Shown here one piece after another: positions 30,301 to 39,228 of a DNA stretch of 39,228 nucleotides. How positions within the stretch are numbered: position 1 is the stretch's first letter; every line of letters begins with the position of its first letter. Below the pieces are notes generated by a model. The model was not told the DNA's origin, ran no database searches, and was given only the letters and a program-made list of their open reading frames with translations. The translations under genes were made by a program, and so were the position numbers. The DNA comes from Phoronis australis (taxonomy: Eukaryota; Phoronida; Phoronidae), in contig NMRA01001104.1 of the NCBI GenBank assembly GCA_002633005.1, positions 14,279-53,506 on the forward strand, in the 5' to 3' direction.

Positions 30301-33085
30301 ATAATACTATTTTGTGTTTTCAAAACTCTGGAATACTACCTTTAAGTTTATGTTTAAAAAAGGAAAGTCTAGCTAAGCAAAAATAACATTATACACTAAT
30401 ACTTTCTAAGATTCCGAAGAACCAAACAGAGCTACTTTACAGTGTAGTTGATAAAGAAATACTCTCGTAGAAGATATGCTTTAGCCTGCAATAATCTAAC
30501 CCACACCGGTTTTACAACACGGAAACTACCCAAAAATATGTTCATCAGTTTCTGTGAAATCAGTACAAATACACTGTAGTACAAAGAGCATAATCGATTA
30601 CGCCAATTTGAGTAAACACTTGTAATGAACTTGTGAATCAGTCTACATTGAAAACATTTCATTTGAGTATCTTGAATAACGCAATTATTAGTTTTTTCTA
30701 ATTTATATTTTCATCAGTCACACTAAGCGAAGATTCCGCTTAGTTTCGCAAGAAAGTGGAGTGTATAAAATCATTAATAACACTTTTCTGTGACTTCGTG
30801 ATAATCTGATTAATACATTAAAGATGACATTGGAAGTACAAGTAGAATCTGTTGATAAGCAAACGGATCTTTTATTTTTAATACTGTACTTGGAAATACT
30901 TTGCTACTGACGATAAGTTTTCTCGAAGAATAAATCAAACCCACTAAAATGTAGAAACGTTTTGACAACCACGTTTTGTAAAAATAGGTTCGCTCGAGCC
31001 CCCCGAGCCTCCCCTGATGCGCGCATTTGGTGACAAAGTTAACATATTTCGTTAAATTTTGAATCTGTAAGTTTTAACATTTGCCACTTGGGGAATTGTT
31101 TGTGAAAATTATATCCCGGAAAACATACGTTTCACCATCAACCACGTTTGAATTGACAACTGTGCAAATATTACGCCTGGAAAAAGTGAGTACCCCGTAA
31201 CAAAACCTAGCGCAAATTTGGTGGAAATGTTGAACAGAGTGTATAAAACCATAGGCACCTGTGAATGTTAACGTCAAATGACTGAAAGGTACGAAAATTT
31301 TCGGCGTTCCTTTATTGTAACGCAAAATCTGATAAGTTGGCGTGAAGACAGAATTGTGAGCAAATCTGAAAAACCTGCAACAATTTGATAATAAAAGTCT
31401 TCCAGGCAACTGCGCTTACGTGATCGATGTTACTTAGAACAGCTCATCCGGAATCTGTGAACCAGGATGACGTCGTTTGTCCTTAACTGCTGGGATTTTC
31501 TACAAATCTTCTGTCAAAAACCTAGCCTGTATTTATTAATACTACGTCAGATAAATATTTATCAGCAGCTTCAGTCGAAATCATCATGACGAAATACGCA
31601 AGGTCAAATCGGAATTGTACACCTGAAATCTAATCGTTTCATCGTGATTAATGAATGTCCCTTTAAATATTTCAAACAAGTGTTTCACTGTAGCTAACAC
31701 GTGTGCACGTGAGAACTGCCGTGCAAAGCGCTGCTTTTTAAAGCGAAGCACGAGTCGTCATTTCAACTCACGGAACGATATAAAAATTAGGGTTTGGATT
31801 CTGACTAGACAGAGGTCTTGCACAGAAGGTTAATTTAGGTAGAAATGGTTTCAAGGGGCTTATATAAATATGGGTTTTTTGGGGCTTGTTACCCGCTTAC
31901 ATATTAATTTGAAGGTGTTCCCCGTGCCTTTTTTCCCAATGCTCTCTGTGCAAAACGTTTTACAACCGATATTCACCCTCAGGAACTTTATTCTTCAGCC
32001 AATAACCTATTTTGATATTACAATCCAACTGTATTTCGTGTTCACCTGGTATTGATGTCCCCTCTGTCCTCTTTATTGTGTTTGTTCCTTACACAAATTT
32101 GTTAGAGGTTATTACATGGTGTTCAGTGGAAATTTGCTATAGCTTCATTTATTTATGTGATTTTTCTTATCAATTTATAGTTGTCTGTCGAACAAGTACT
32201 GGTCTGGGATAGGATACTAATAACCGCGACCCAGAATCCTGACTGTAGACAAGGGCGTGTGTCAGGTGAGAAAGCACCGACATCGGCAACCGTCGTTCTA
32301 AAATTACGTGAAGTTAGCAAAAAGTTGGACCGGTATTTACTATGGAGGACGTAGCAGATGGTTTAAAAACTGTGAAATATGAAAAACTTCCCTGGTTAGA
32401 TGGATTTCCAATAGATGTTTTTTTTTCTGAAAATCATTGCTAACTATGTTACAGAGAACTGCTAACTACACCTGTAGTTGAAACAAACGACCCACTCAAT
32501 TACAGGGTCAAGATACTGTATAAACGCGCTAATTTCTGAGAAGAAAAACACTCGTTATAAGCTAAAGAATTGGAAACTCTTCTTTTTGCTTAATGCATGT
32601 TTTTCAGGTGTTGTTGACGATCGAGTTAAAATGCATTTACTCCCTGATATTCAAAAGGTCTATTTGGCGGGACGTTAAATCGGAGAATATACATGCCTTC
32701 CTTGGACTACTGCTTCCAAGCTTTTTCATGCGCGCACCCAGCCTTTAATATGGAGGATGTGGACCTTTTACATACCAAAAAGCCGAAGGACTAAAAAAAC
32801 GGGGTACCACGTCCAGAGATGTGAATTGTACGTTTGTGCCTTTTTAGTGGACTTTTTGTCTCATTTTCTCGGACTTTTTGTTTCTCTGAGGCGGACCTTT
32901 TAGTCCACTTCGCCAAATGGGGGGCTCACTCCCGTTGGGTGCGCGCATGAATTTTATGACAAAAATAATTCTTTTTCACTAACTTTGCAAAATATACTAG
33001 AAGTTGGTTTGAAGCACTATTAGAGAATTCAAATCTTGTTATAATGCAATGTTATATATTTTCTGAACTCTTTTCAACCAACCGC
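27361..33085. other. No gene supported
   Basis: The sequence is AT-rich with short frames only. The longest minus-strand frame (31074-31409, 111 codons) has no ATG start at its beginning and no recognisable motif. The word gcgcctacatgta occurs three times (28415, 29010, 29073). Confidence 0.45.
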
Positions 33086-33466
33086 GGTTGTAGACTCTGT
33101 CTCCTTATTTTGGTTATATGCAGAGAGCAGTAGGCATCAGAGCCATCCACATACAACACTGTTGTAGAATATGTTATTCTTGGAATAGAGTTGCTGCAAG
33201 AATTGGGGTGCTGTCTAGACGATGCTTAAACTGGTGCAACTTGCTGCACTTGTGACATCTTTCTCCAGATACTGTTCAGGAAAAAATCATGATGCAAATG
33301 AAACGAATTTGAAAATACGGAGTGCAAACTGTTGCAATATACTGATGATGTTGCTCTTTTCGAAAGCTAGGAAAGTTCACTCAAGTCATCACTCTCACTA
33401 GTCGACCAGTCTGCAAATTTCTCAGACTTGAACCTCAATTTTGATAAAACTGTCTATGTTCGGTGA
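33086..33466 (+). pseudogene. Decayed non-LTR retrotransposon reverse transcriptase fragment
   Basis: One frame reads QYTDDVALFES, then after a stop ESSLKSSLSLVDQSANFSDL and NLNFDKTVYVR. The [YF]xDD catalytic box followed by L..L...V..FS.L.LN..KT is characteristic of non-LTR (LINE) reverse transcriptases. Upstream in the same frame GCRLCLL followed by stops suggests the preceding GC-LSP box. At least four in-frame stops show it is dead. The clade is not determined. Confidence 0.7.
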
Positions 33467-33951
33467 AGCTGTATACGGACCTCTAACACTTTGTGTCAAA
33501 TGAAAACCTGACGCAAGAAGTAAGCATTTGTTTCTTTTCATATTGGTCTAAAATGCTGCCAGTTGTACACCGTAGTGTTATAGATTTAAGCTTTGGTATT
33601 ACCAAATTGGTGCGTCTTTTTTCACTGCATCCATTCTTCGCCTGATTCTGCTTAGAAAGGATTGTCTATGACACGGTGGATTGAAGATGACAATTATCGC
33701 ATTTTTAAAAATACTTTAAAACGTAAGGAACACTTAAATCCACAGTGATCAAGACTTGTGGGCTGAATTAATGTCACATCTCATAATGTACATGTAAGCT
33801 AATACTTTTCTTTTTACAAAATGTTGAGCCTTATTCCGCCTCAGAGAAACCGTGAACAAATTGTGGAAAGCACGTCAATTCGGTACGTAGAGCACGATGT
33901 GCTGCGATTGAAAGTATTATAATCACTTTTGATTGCAATTAAGAAGCCAGC

Positions 33952-34071
33952 CAGTAACGCTAGGACCTCGCAAAAAAGCAAGACTTCGTGAAATTACGCG
34001 AGATATGGCCGTGTATTTTAAATGAGAACACGTGACTTTTGCTAGATTTTAGCTAGGTCCTAGCGTTACTG
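33952..34071. mobile_element. 120-bp MITE with perfect 17-bp terminal inverted repeats
   Basis: The left terminus cagtaacgctaggacct (33952-33968) is exactly the reverse complement of 34055-34071. The interior has ctcgc, attacgcgaga and gtgtattttaaa. A partial relative lies at 36261-36331. No clear target duplication is seen. There is no coding capacity. Confidence 0.75.
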
Positions 34072-35173
34072 AACGCACGCCTGTTTTGAATTAGCAGCAA
34101 ACATGGTCGCGCCGCACGTCACAGTTATTTGCGTGACTTTCCCGTTACCCCCTTTCGTTTGTCATTCTTTGCAGTGTTTCACAGCTGCCGTGTCCCACTG
34201 TGTACATGTAAGTATCCAGCTTATGCTATGTGGTTGCATTACTGTGTCATTTTACATGTATATCCACTTGCATGAGAATGAAACAAGTACCCCGTATGTT
34301 AGGTGTACCTTTTGATTGACCTATCGCAAGTTCCGCCCCTTGCGAAATGTCGACAAACAAACAATAAATTTTACCTGGCGACGTGTTGATTGTTGGGTAA
34401 AATGGCATCTTGGAAACGAAGGTGTTTCAAGAATGCTACATTCTGATTGGTCAGTAGCCGTCACTCAAAACCCTGGGGATAAGTCAATTGCGTCGCTAGG
34501 TCAGTTACTTCATCTATGTTCCGTTGAATGCAGAATTTTATTCCCAACATATGAACGAAGCGGACTAAAGACTGTCAATAACAAAAAAGTGTCGTGTGTT
34601 CCAACATGCAGAATCGATTAAACATTCATGTAAAAAGTGATTGCTCCGACTATAAAACAAATAAATAATTACACCAATATAAAGATATGCCTCTACTGAT
34701 CATTGATTTATTCAACAAAATTCTACTGACAGGAGCCTACCCTTCTATTTGAAACTGCGATTATGGTACCCAATTAGAAAAGAATTCAGAATCACTGCAG
34801 TCTTTCTTTAAAAGTGAATAAAATGTACAAGAACCTCATTTTCAATAACTTAAAATAAGTAACAAATTTCACTTTGGTTTTATGAGTGAAAGAGTACTAC
34901 ATCTCACCTGTACAAAGTTGTTCATGAGATACGACAACAATATGAAAAATGGGTTTAATGTTGGATAATTAATCCGCATTTGACAAGGTTTCACAAGATC
35001 TCTTCTTGTACAAAGCTGTCTCTTATCGAATATCGCACTCTCTGCATACCTGACATGTAAATGTATCTATCTAATCGGGTAGTAGACCACTTGTAGGTGA
35101 AGTATTTTCTAAACCAGGGTTTTGTTTATGAAGGGGTACGGAAAACTGGTCTCCCTTTTATTCTCTACATCAA
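34072..35173. other. No gene supported
   Basis: Plus-strand frames at 34103-34315 and 34316-34621 start with ATG but show no recognisable domain and no splice or promoter context. Confidence 0.45.
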
Positions 35174-35452
35174 TTACAGACTTCCAAAAGCACCCATGAC
35201 ATAGTCAGTGATAGAGCCAAATTTTATCCAAATCTCGAAACCATCCCAAGAACCAACAACAACTGAATCTAGGTTAGGCTCAGGACACGTAAGAGGCACA
35301 CACATGTAAACTTCAAGATTGAGATAAAGTGTTCGTCTGGGGCACATCCCTCGCAAGAGCAGCAAAACTTCTGCGTTCTTTTTGAATCGCGGCGTAAGTT
35401 TGAAGTGTATACGGACATAACGGTGAGGCTCGTGGTCCGTTACAAATTCAGG
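35174..35452 (-). CDS. Candidate exon or gene fragment, unrecognised
   Basis: 93 codons are open from a possible acceptor (gatccgacag) to TAA at 35174-35176. Residues include VRIHFKLTPRFKKNAEVLLL and LDSVVVGSWDGFEIWIKFG. The alternating hydrophobic pattern and VVVGSWDGF resemble a beta-sandwich such as a CBM20-like domain, but this is a weak impression and I would not name it. The acceptor's pyrimidine tract is poor and no neighbouring exon was found. It lies inside the proposed long intron of the ankyrin gene. Confidence 0.3.
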   Translation of the reverse strand, partial: PEFVTDHEPHRYVRIHFKLTPRFKKNAEVLLLLRGMCPRRTLYLNLEVYMCVPLTCPEPNLDSVVVGSWDGFEIWIKFGSITDYVMGAFGSL

Positions 35453-36260
35453 CTGTCGGATCTTTCAATTGATAAATTGGAGACGTTAGAACTGTAGGTA
35501 AGGGCATTTTTCGCATGTAGTTCATGGGCTGGGCGCTTACTTTAGCAAAGTCTGAAAACGCGTTGGGGCACTTGTTGAGCCATGGGCGCTAATTAGGGCG
35601 AATAGCGGCAGAATTACATACAGCAGCGTAGTTTAATGCACACAAATTACACGTCGTGCAAACCAGTCGGCCATCCCGTTTACCATCAACAATCCCAGTA
35701 GCCTTTGCGCACCCTAATTTCCGGACATGCGCAATCGTTAAATCGATTCGGTTGCAACTCCGCTATTGTACACTGGCCTACATTATTCGTATTTGAGTCT
35801 GGAAGGTGAAATTGTTACCCCAAAAACACTGGTAAAGACATCTAACCATAATAGAAGATGATGAAATGTCATTTAAACCACACTGACCAGTCCGTGCTCA
35901 AAAACAATTCAAATCAACTTACTGAAAATTGTACAGTGTATCGCATCTTTAATGCAAGTTTTAAATCGTCTGATACATGTAAGTACATACGATTGAAACG
36001 TTTTGACTACGGTGATATACTGCACCAAGTACATATAGATTGTGCGGGAACTTTTGCCTGAGCTGGACAGACTATATTATCAAGCTTGCAATAATTATTA
36101 CTGGTGTCATGGAAGGGTCGAATATAGTTAAAATCTTAAGTCGTTCAAAATGCAACTGTAATGAAAGTTGCATTTAGGTAATAACACCTCAAGTTCTCAA
36201 CAAAGTAAATGACATAAGCAAAACAAAATTCGAATACCACTCGATCTGGGTAGAGTTCAA

Positions 36261-36331
36261 TAACGCTAGGAACTCGCCAGGCCATTCGCGAGATTACGGC
36301 GTGTATTTTAAAAGAGAACACGTGAGTTTGG
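36261..36331. mobile_element. Partial relative of the 33952-34071 MITE
   Basis: It shares taacgctagga, ctcgc, a diverged cgagattacg and gtgtattttaaa followed by agaacacgtga with the complete element, in the same order and orientation. The right terminus is not recognisable. Confidence 0.65.
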
Positions 36332-37198
36332 ATAGTTTTTCGAAGCCCGAGACAGCTACCGATCTCTACCGGGGTCTCTTTCAGCATGCCTTCCTTAGTT
36401 CCGCCATCTTACAGTCGAGTCACTCGTAAATCCACAATAACCAAAGCATAGATATATGTCACACCCTCCCAATATACACACGGAATTTAGAAATTATATA
36501 TCATTATTAAATTCATTTTATACAATACTTTTTCTTAAAGAATAAAGTCTTTCTTCCTATAGTCCTATACCGCCGCACAATAACAAAGGAAATATGTCAA
36601 CAGATTCAGGTCAAGATTATTGTTGAACTCTAAAAAAGTCGGACCGACTTTTCAAAAACTGTCTCTCCGGTGCAACTGTGGTCTGCCCAAATCGGCCAGT
36701 CTCTAATTGTTTGCACTATCATCGATCGTTTTCGGGATCCTTCTGGCGGACCCTGGAGACAGTCGACGATATTGCAGGAAAAATTAATAGCATTCCATGG
36801 AAAATTTATTTTTTGATCACTGATTCTCATGACTATCCCAATAGCGTCTACAAAGTGCTTCTTAATAAAGTTGCCAGCATTTCCATACTAAACTGTCTTT
36901 ATACGATAACTTGATTATATTTTTTCTCACCGACATACTACCGTAAATCAAGAAAGACATCTGCCATATTTACAACTTTTGCAGCTAAATGTGAATATTT
37001 TGTTATTACTGTTGTAATGTTACTACGATGTTCACCTGTTGCTTTGGTTAACAGTATAGAGTGTTGATATAGAAATATTCAACAGAAAACCAGGAAAGCA
37101 ATGCCATCCTGATGAAACGTGCAACAATGGTCGTTTCTTTAAAAAGGTGCACTTCAATCCAATGATGATCATACGAGCGTTTATGTGTGAATACTCAC
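36332..37198. other. No gene supported
   Basis: Overlapping short frames lie on both strands around 36630-36914, with no motif or splice support. Confidence 0.45.
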
Positions 37199-37288
37199 CC
37201 ACGGATTAAGTTCTTGGTCCACATCCCACCCACGTTTTATATATTTCACAAGTTTAGAACAATTGCCATTGCTTGCAGCTGCTTCAAC
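37199..37288 (-). CDS. Candidate 5' exon, N-terminal ankyrin-like half repeat
   Basis: This is a 90-bp frame, phase 0 at both ends, with a good acceptor (ttattttcag) and donor (GTGAGT). It encodes 30 residues starting VEAAASNGNCSKLVKYIKRG and ending in a Trp before the donor. This matches the N-terminal capping repeat of ankyrin proteins (AA..G....V..L...G.DVD), and the following ankyrin exons begin with the usual G-x-T. It would splice in phase to the exon at 25836-25934 or to exons lost in the N run. The distance (about 11 kb) and the gap mean it could belong to another ankyrin gene. No start-codon exon was found between here and the window end. Confidence 0.7.
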
Positions 37289-39228
37289 CTGAAAATAATA
37301 ACAAAAAAAGATTTTAAATCACATAGTCTACATTCACTACCAGCATGGAATCATCCTTACAAGCAGAGAGCTTTCAAAGATGATATGAACAGTCCGGGAG
37401 GGCTTGGGTTGTTCATGGATCTTGACACTGAAGACTGTATGAAAAACTTTTCAAACTTTGACCCATGCTCATATCAAAGCTTCATAATAAACCTGCATTT
37501 ATACAAACTTTAGAAACGAGAAACACATGTATCTGTCTCCTTCTCACTCATTGTGTCCACGTTGACCTTCGTGTCCATTTCACCTACTGAAACCAGTTTA
37601 CCCCCATTTTCATTTCCACCTATTATGTTCAATTTCAGCTGCCCATAGCGTGCTGCCTACTGCAGTTGGTATCCTGCCCTATCAAACATTGTGTTGGGGT
37701 AAGTATTTTTCCCTTCGGTACCATTTAGGGGGCATCGTCTCGAGTTGTTATTTGCTCATTCACGTAGCCTCTCGGAGTGTGTTTGTCGTTGAGGTATCGG
37801 CTCGGGTATATATTTATTAAGAATTTTGTGGCGTCATCTTGTTGTTGTTGTTATTGTTGTTGTTGTTGTTGTCATAACAAATCCTAGAAATACTAACAGA
37901 ATGACAGCATTTAAAGCGACTGGTTGGGTTTAACAAATGAGGCAACGTGGACCACCACCTTTATTATAACCTTGTATCAGCAGTACTGCAGCGATGAATT
38001 TTGTGGGACTGAAAACCCGCGAAACTCTGAATCAACGTGAGCTTAGAATTTTGGACTGTAAGAAACGCAGAAAACGTGGAACTCACATCCTTTATTTCAT
38101 CAACTATTGGATTTTAACTTGACGTGTCCTTTGACTTAGATCCTTCCTGCGACACAACACCATCACTCGACTTTACTCAATGTCCCTAACCTCACTCTAC
38201 CTGTTTTGCCACCCCCCTTCCTCCTTGCCTCCTTGCTCGTAACAATAAGTTCTCCGTGTTATGCCAGTTCCCGTTTTTCTAATTACCTGTCGTCGGTACT
38301 TCTTTTTTACTGTTTGTTCTTGATTCTTGCCCGTTTTTTGCTTAAGGTTATTTCCCACCCTCGAAATATGGTCCAAATCTTGCTCACGTTGGAATACCAT
38401 ATCTAACATACGGTACAGTACAGTATGTGTCATTGGATTCATATGAATCTCTCAGACATAGTAACTGATGCGCTGTTCTCCAAAATCTTGTTAGTAATTG
38501 TGATTCAGTTTTTGCAAAAATCGAAAGGGGCATAAATCTAAAAGGAAATTATAATTTACAAAACTGTAGTACATTTTTGAGACTTTATGGTGTACATTGA
38601 TACCAAACAGAATTCAGTAATGTTATTGATACCGCACATGTAGTTTTGCTATGAATGTAGGTTTTATGCTAAAGTTTTCTAAAACGACATAGTCACAAGA
38701 ACTCATTAATTCAAATTGGTATCAAGTCAAGAATCAAATTCTACCTTCATATAGGGACGTTTATTAAGTTAAACATGCCATTTTGTAGATATTTGACTAA
38801 ATTCACCTACAAGTCGATAGCGTCCTATGATAATCTTCAATTTGGAGGTTTTTCTACCACACCAGTCCATTTATTTATGTTCCCCTTCAGTTAAATGATC
38901 CAAACCTATTTTATGGACACACGATAGTGCAGTGGCGAAAGCCTGTCAGTGACGTGAAAGTTTAGTAGTATTGTGATTGGCATCGGTTTTAGACCCAGAC
39001 ACAGCTGGTTTGACAATTCAGTCAGCATAAGCGCAAGATGATGAAACTTTCCAAGTATTACGTGAGTCGATGAAACATTTTTATCAGTGGAATCGTGGCT
39101 TCTTTTTGATTGGCTAATTGACAATGACAATTTCATCTTTCAACGATCTCCATACTGACATGGTTTCACGGAGAACTCACTTGCTAAACCAACGAACGTC
39201 GAGCACAAAGAAACATTTGAAATCATCA
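37289..39228. other. No gene supported; possible upstream region of the ankyrin gene
   Basis: I searched for a minus-strand start exon ending at a good donor that would feed 37199-37288 and did not find one. A minus-strand ATG followed by DTKVNVDTM near 37600 lacks a convincing donor. The region holds one TTG microsatellite. Confidence 0.4.
37840..37872. repeat. (TTG)n microsatellite
   Basis: About eleven trinucleotide units with one TTA interruption. Confidence 0.95.

Noticed and set aside
31074-31409. Minus-strand 111-codon frame
   Set aside because: It lacks an ATG at its start, has no motif and no clear acceptor or donor; a frame this long can occur by chance.
36630-36914. Overlapping frames on both strands around 36630-36914
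   Set aside because: Neither has a motif, splice signals or consistent codon bias.
38197-38442. Highly charged minus-strand frame (Lys/Arg/Gln rich) as start of the ankyrin gene
   Set aside because: It has no donor in a phase compatible with 37288, and the charge reflects a pyrimidine-rich plus strand.

Overview
The window is eukaryotic and looks like a marine invertebrate genome. Genes are split into short exons with GT/AG introns, and ankyrin repeats are encoded one per exon. There are microsatellites, miniature inverted-repeat elements, a decayed non-LTR retrotransposon piece and many copies of the palindromic word TACATGTA. No marker fixes the phylum; amphioxus, hemichordate, mollusc, brachiopod and cnidarian are all possible. 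The window contains one 925-base N run and three isolated single Ns, so it comes from a draft assembly.

The main content is one multi-exon gene on the minus strand, from about 25934 (perhaps 37288) down to a stop codon at 10134. I rebuilt it by hand from splice sites and reading-frame continuity. Reading 5' to 3', it has a possible N-terminal exon (37199-37288) and an assembly gap. Ten full ankyrin-repeat exons follow, each 99 or 102 bp and phase 0 at both ends, then a degenerate capping repeat (16273-16365) and an unrecognised 68-residue linker (15801-16005). The last three exons encode a trypsin/HtrA-like serine protease domain with His in TNWHV, Asp in NDDLDVAVLKL and Ser in GSSGCPG. Every junction from 25934 to 10134 keeps the frame. 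No signal peptide is visible, but the true 5' end is not, so an intracellular ankyrin-guided protease is an inference.

The ankyrin part is unusual. Two near-identical blocks (21640-23384 and 23386-25339) each hold the same set of ankyrin exons and meet at a single N. Between matching exons I count about 26 nonsynonymous and 1 synonymous nucleotide difference. Most changed residues lie at the positions that contact targets in ankyrin proteins, and the exons differ more than their introns. This looks like diversifying selection on a recognition surface, as expected of an immune-type receptor or effector. One block has lost most of an ankyrin exon through a deletion of about 209 bp. A further ankyrin exon is tandemly duplicated at 17141-18004.

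Layout: 1-10133 is mostly non-coding, with a TSD-flanked MITE (5897-6131), a duplicated 1.3-1.5 kb block with single Ns at its edges (6054-8827) and minisatellites. 10134-25934 is the ankyrin-protease gene. 26436-27360 is unsequenced. 27361-39228 is sparse and holds a decayed reverse transcriptase piece (33086-33466), a 120-bp MITE (33952-34071) with a partial relative (36261-36331), one weak candidate exon (35174-35452) and the likely 5' exon of the ankyrin gene (37199-37288).
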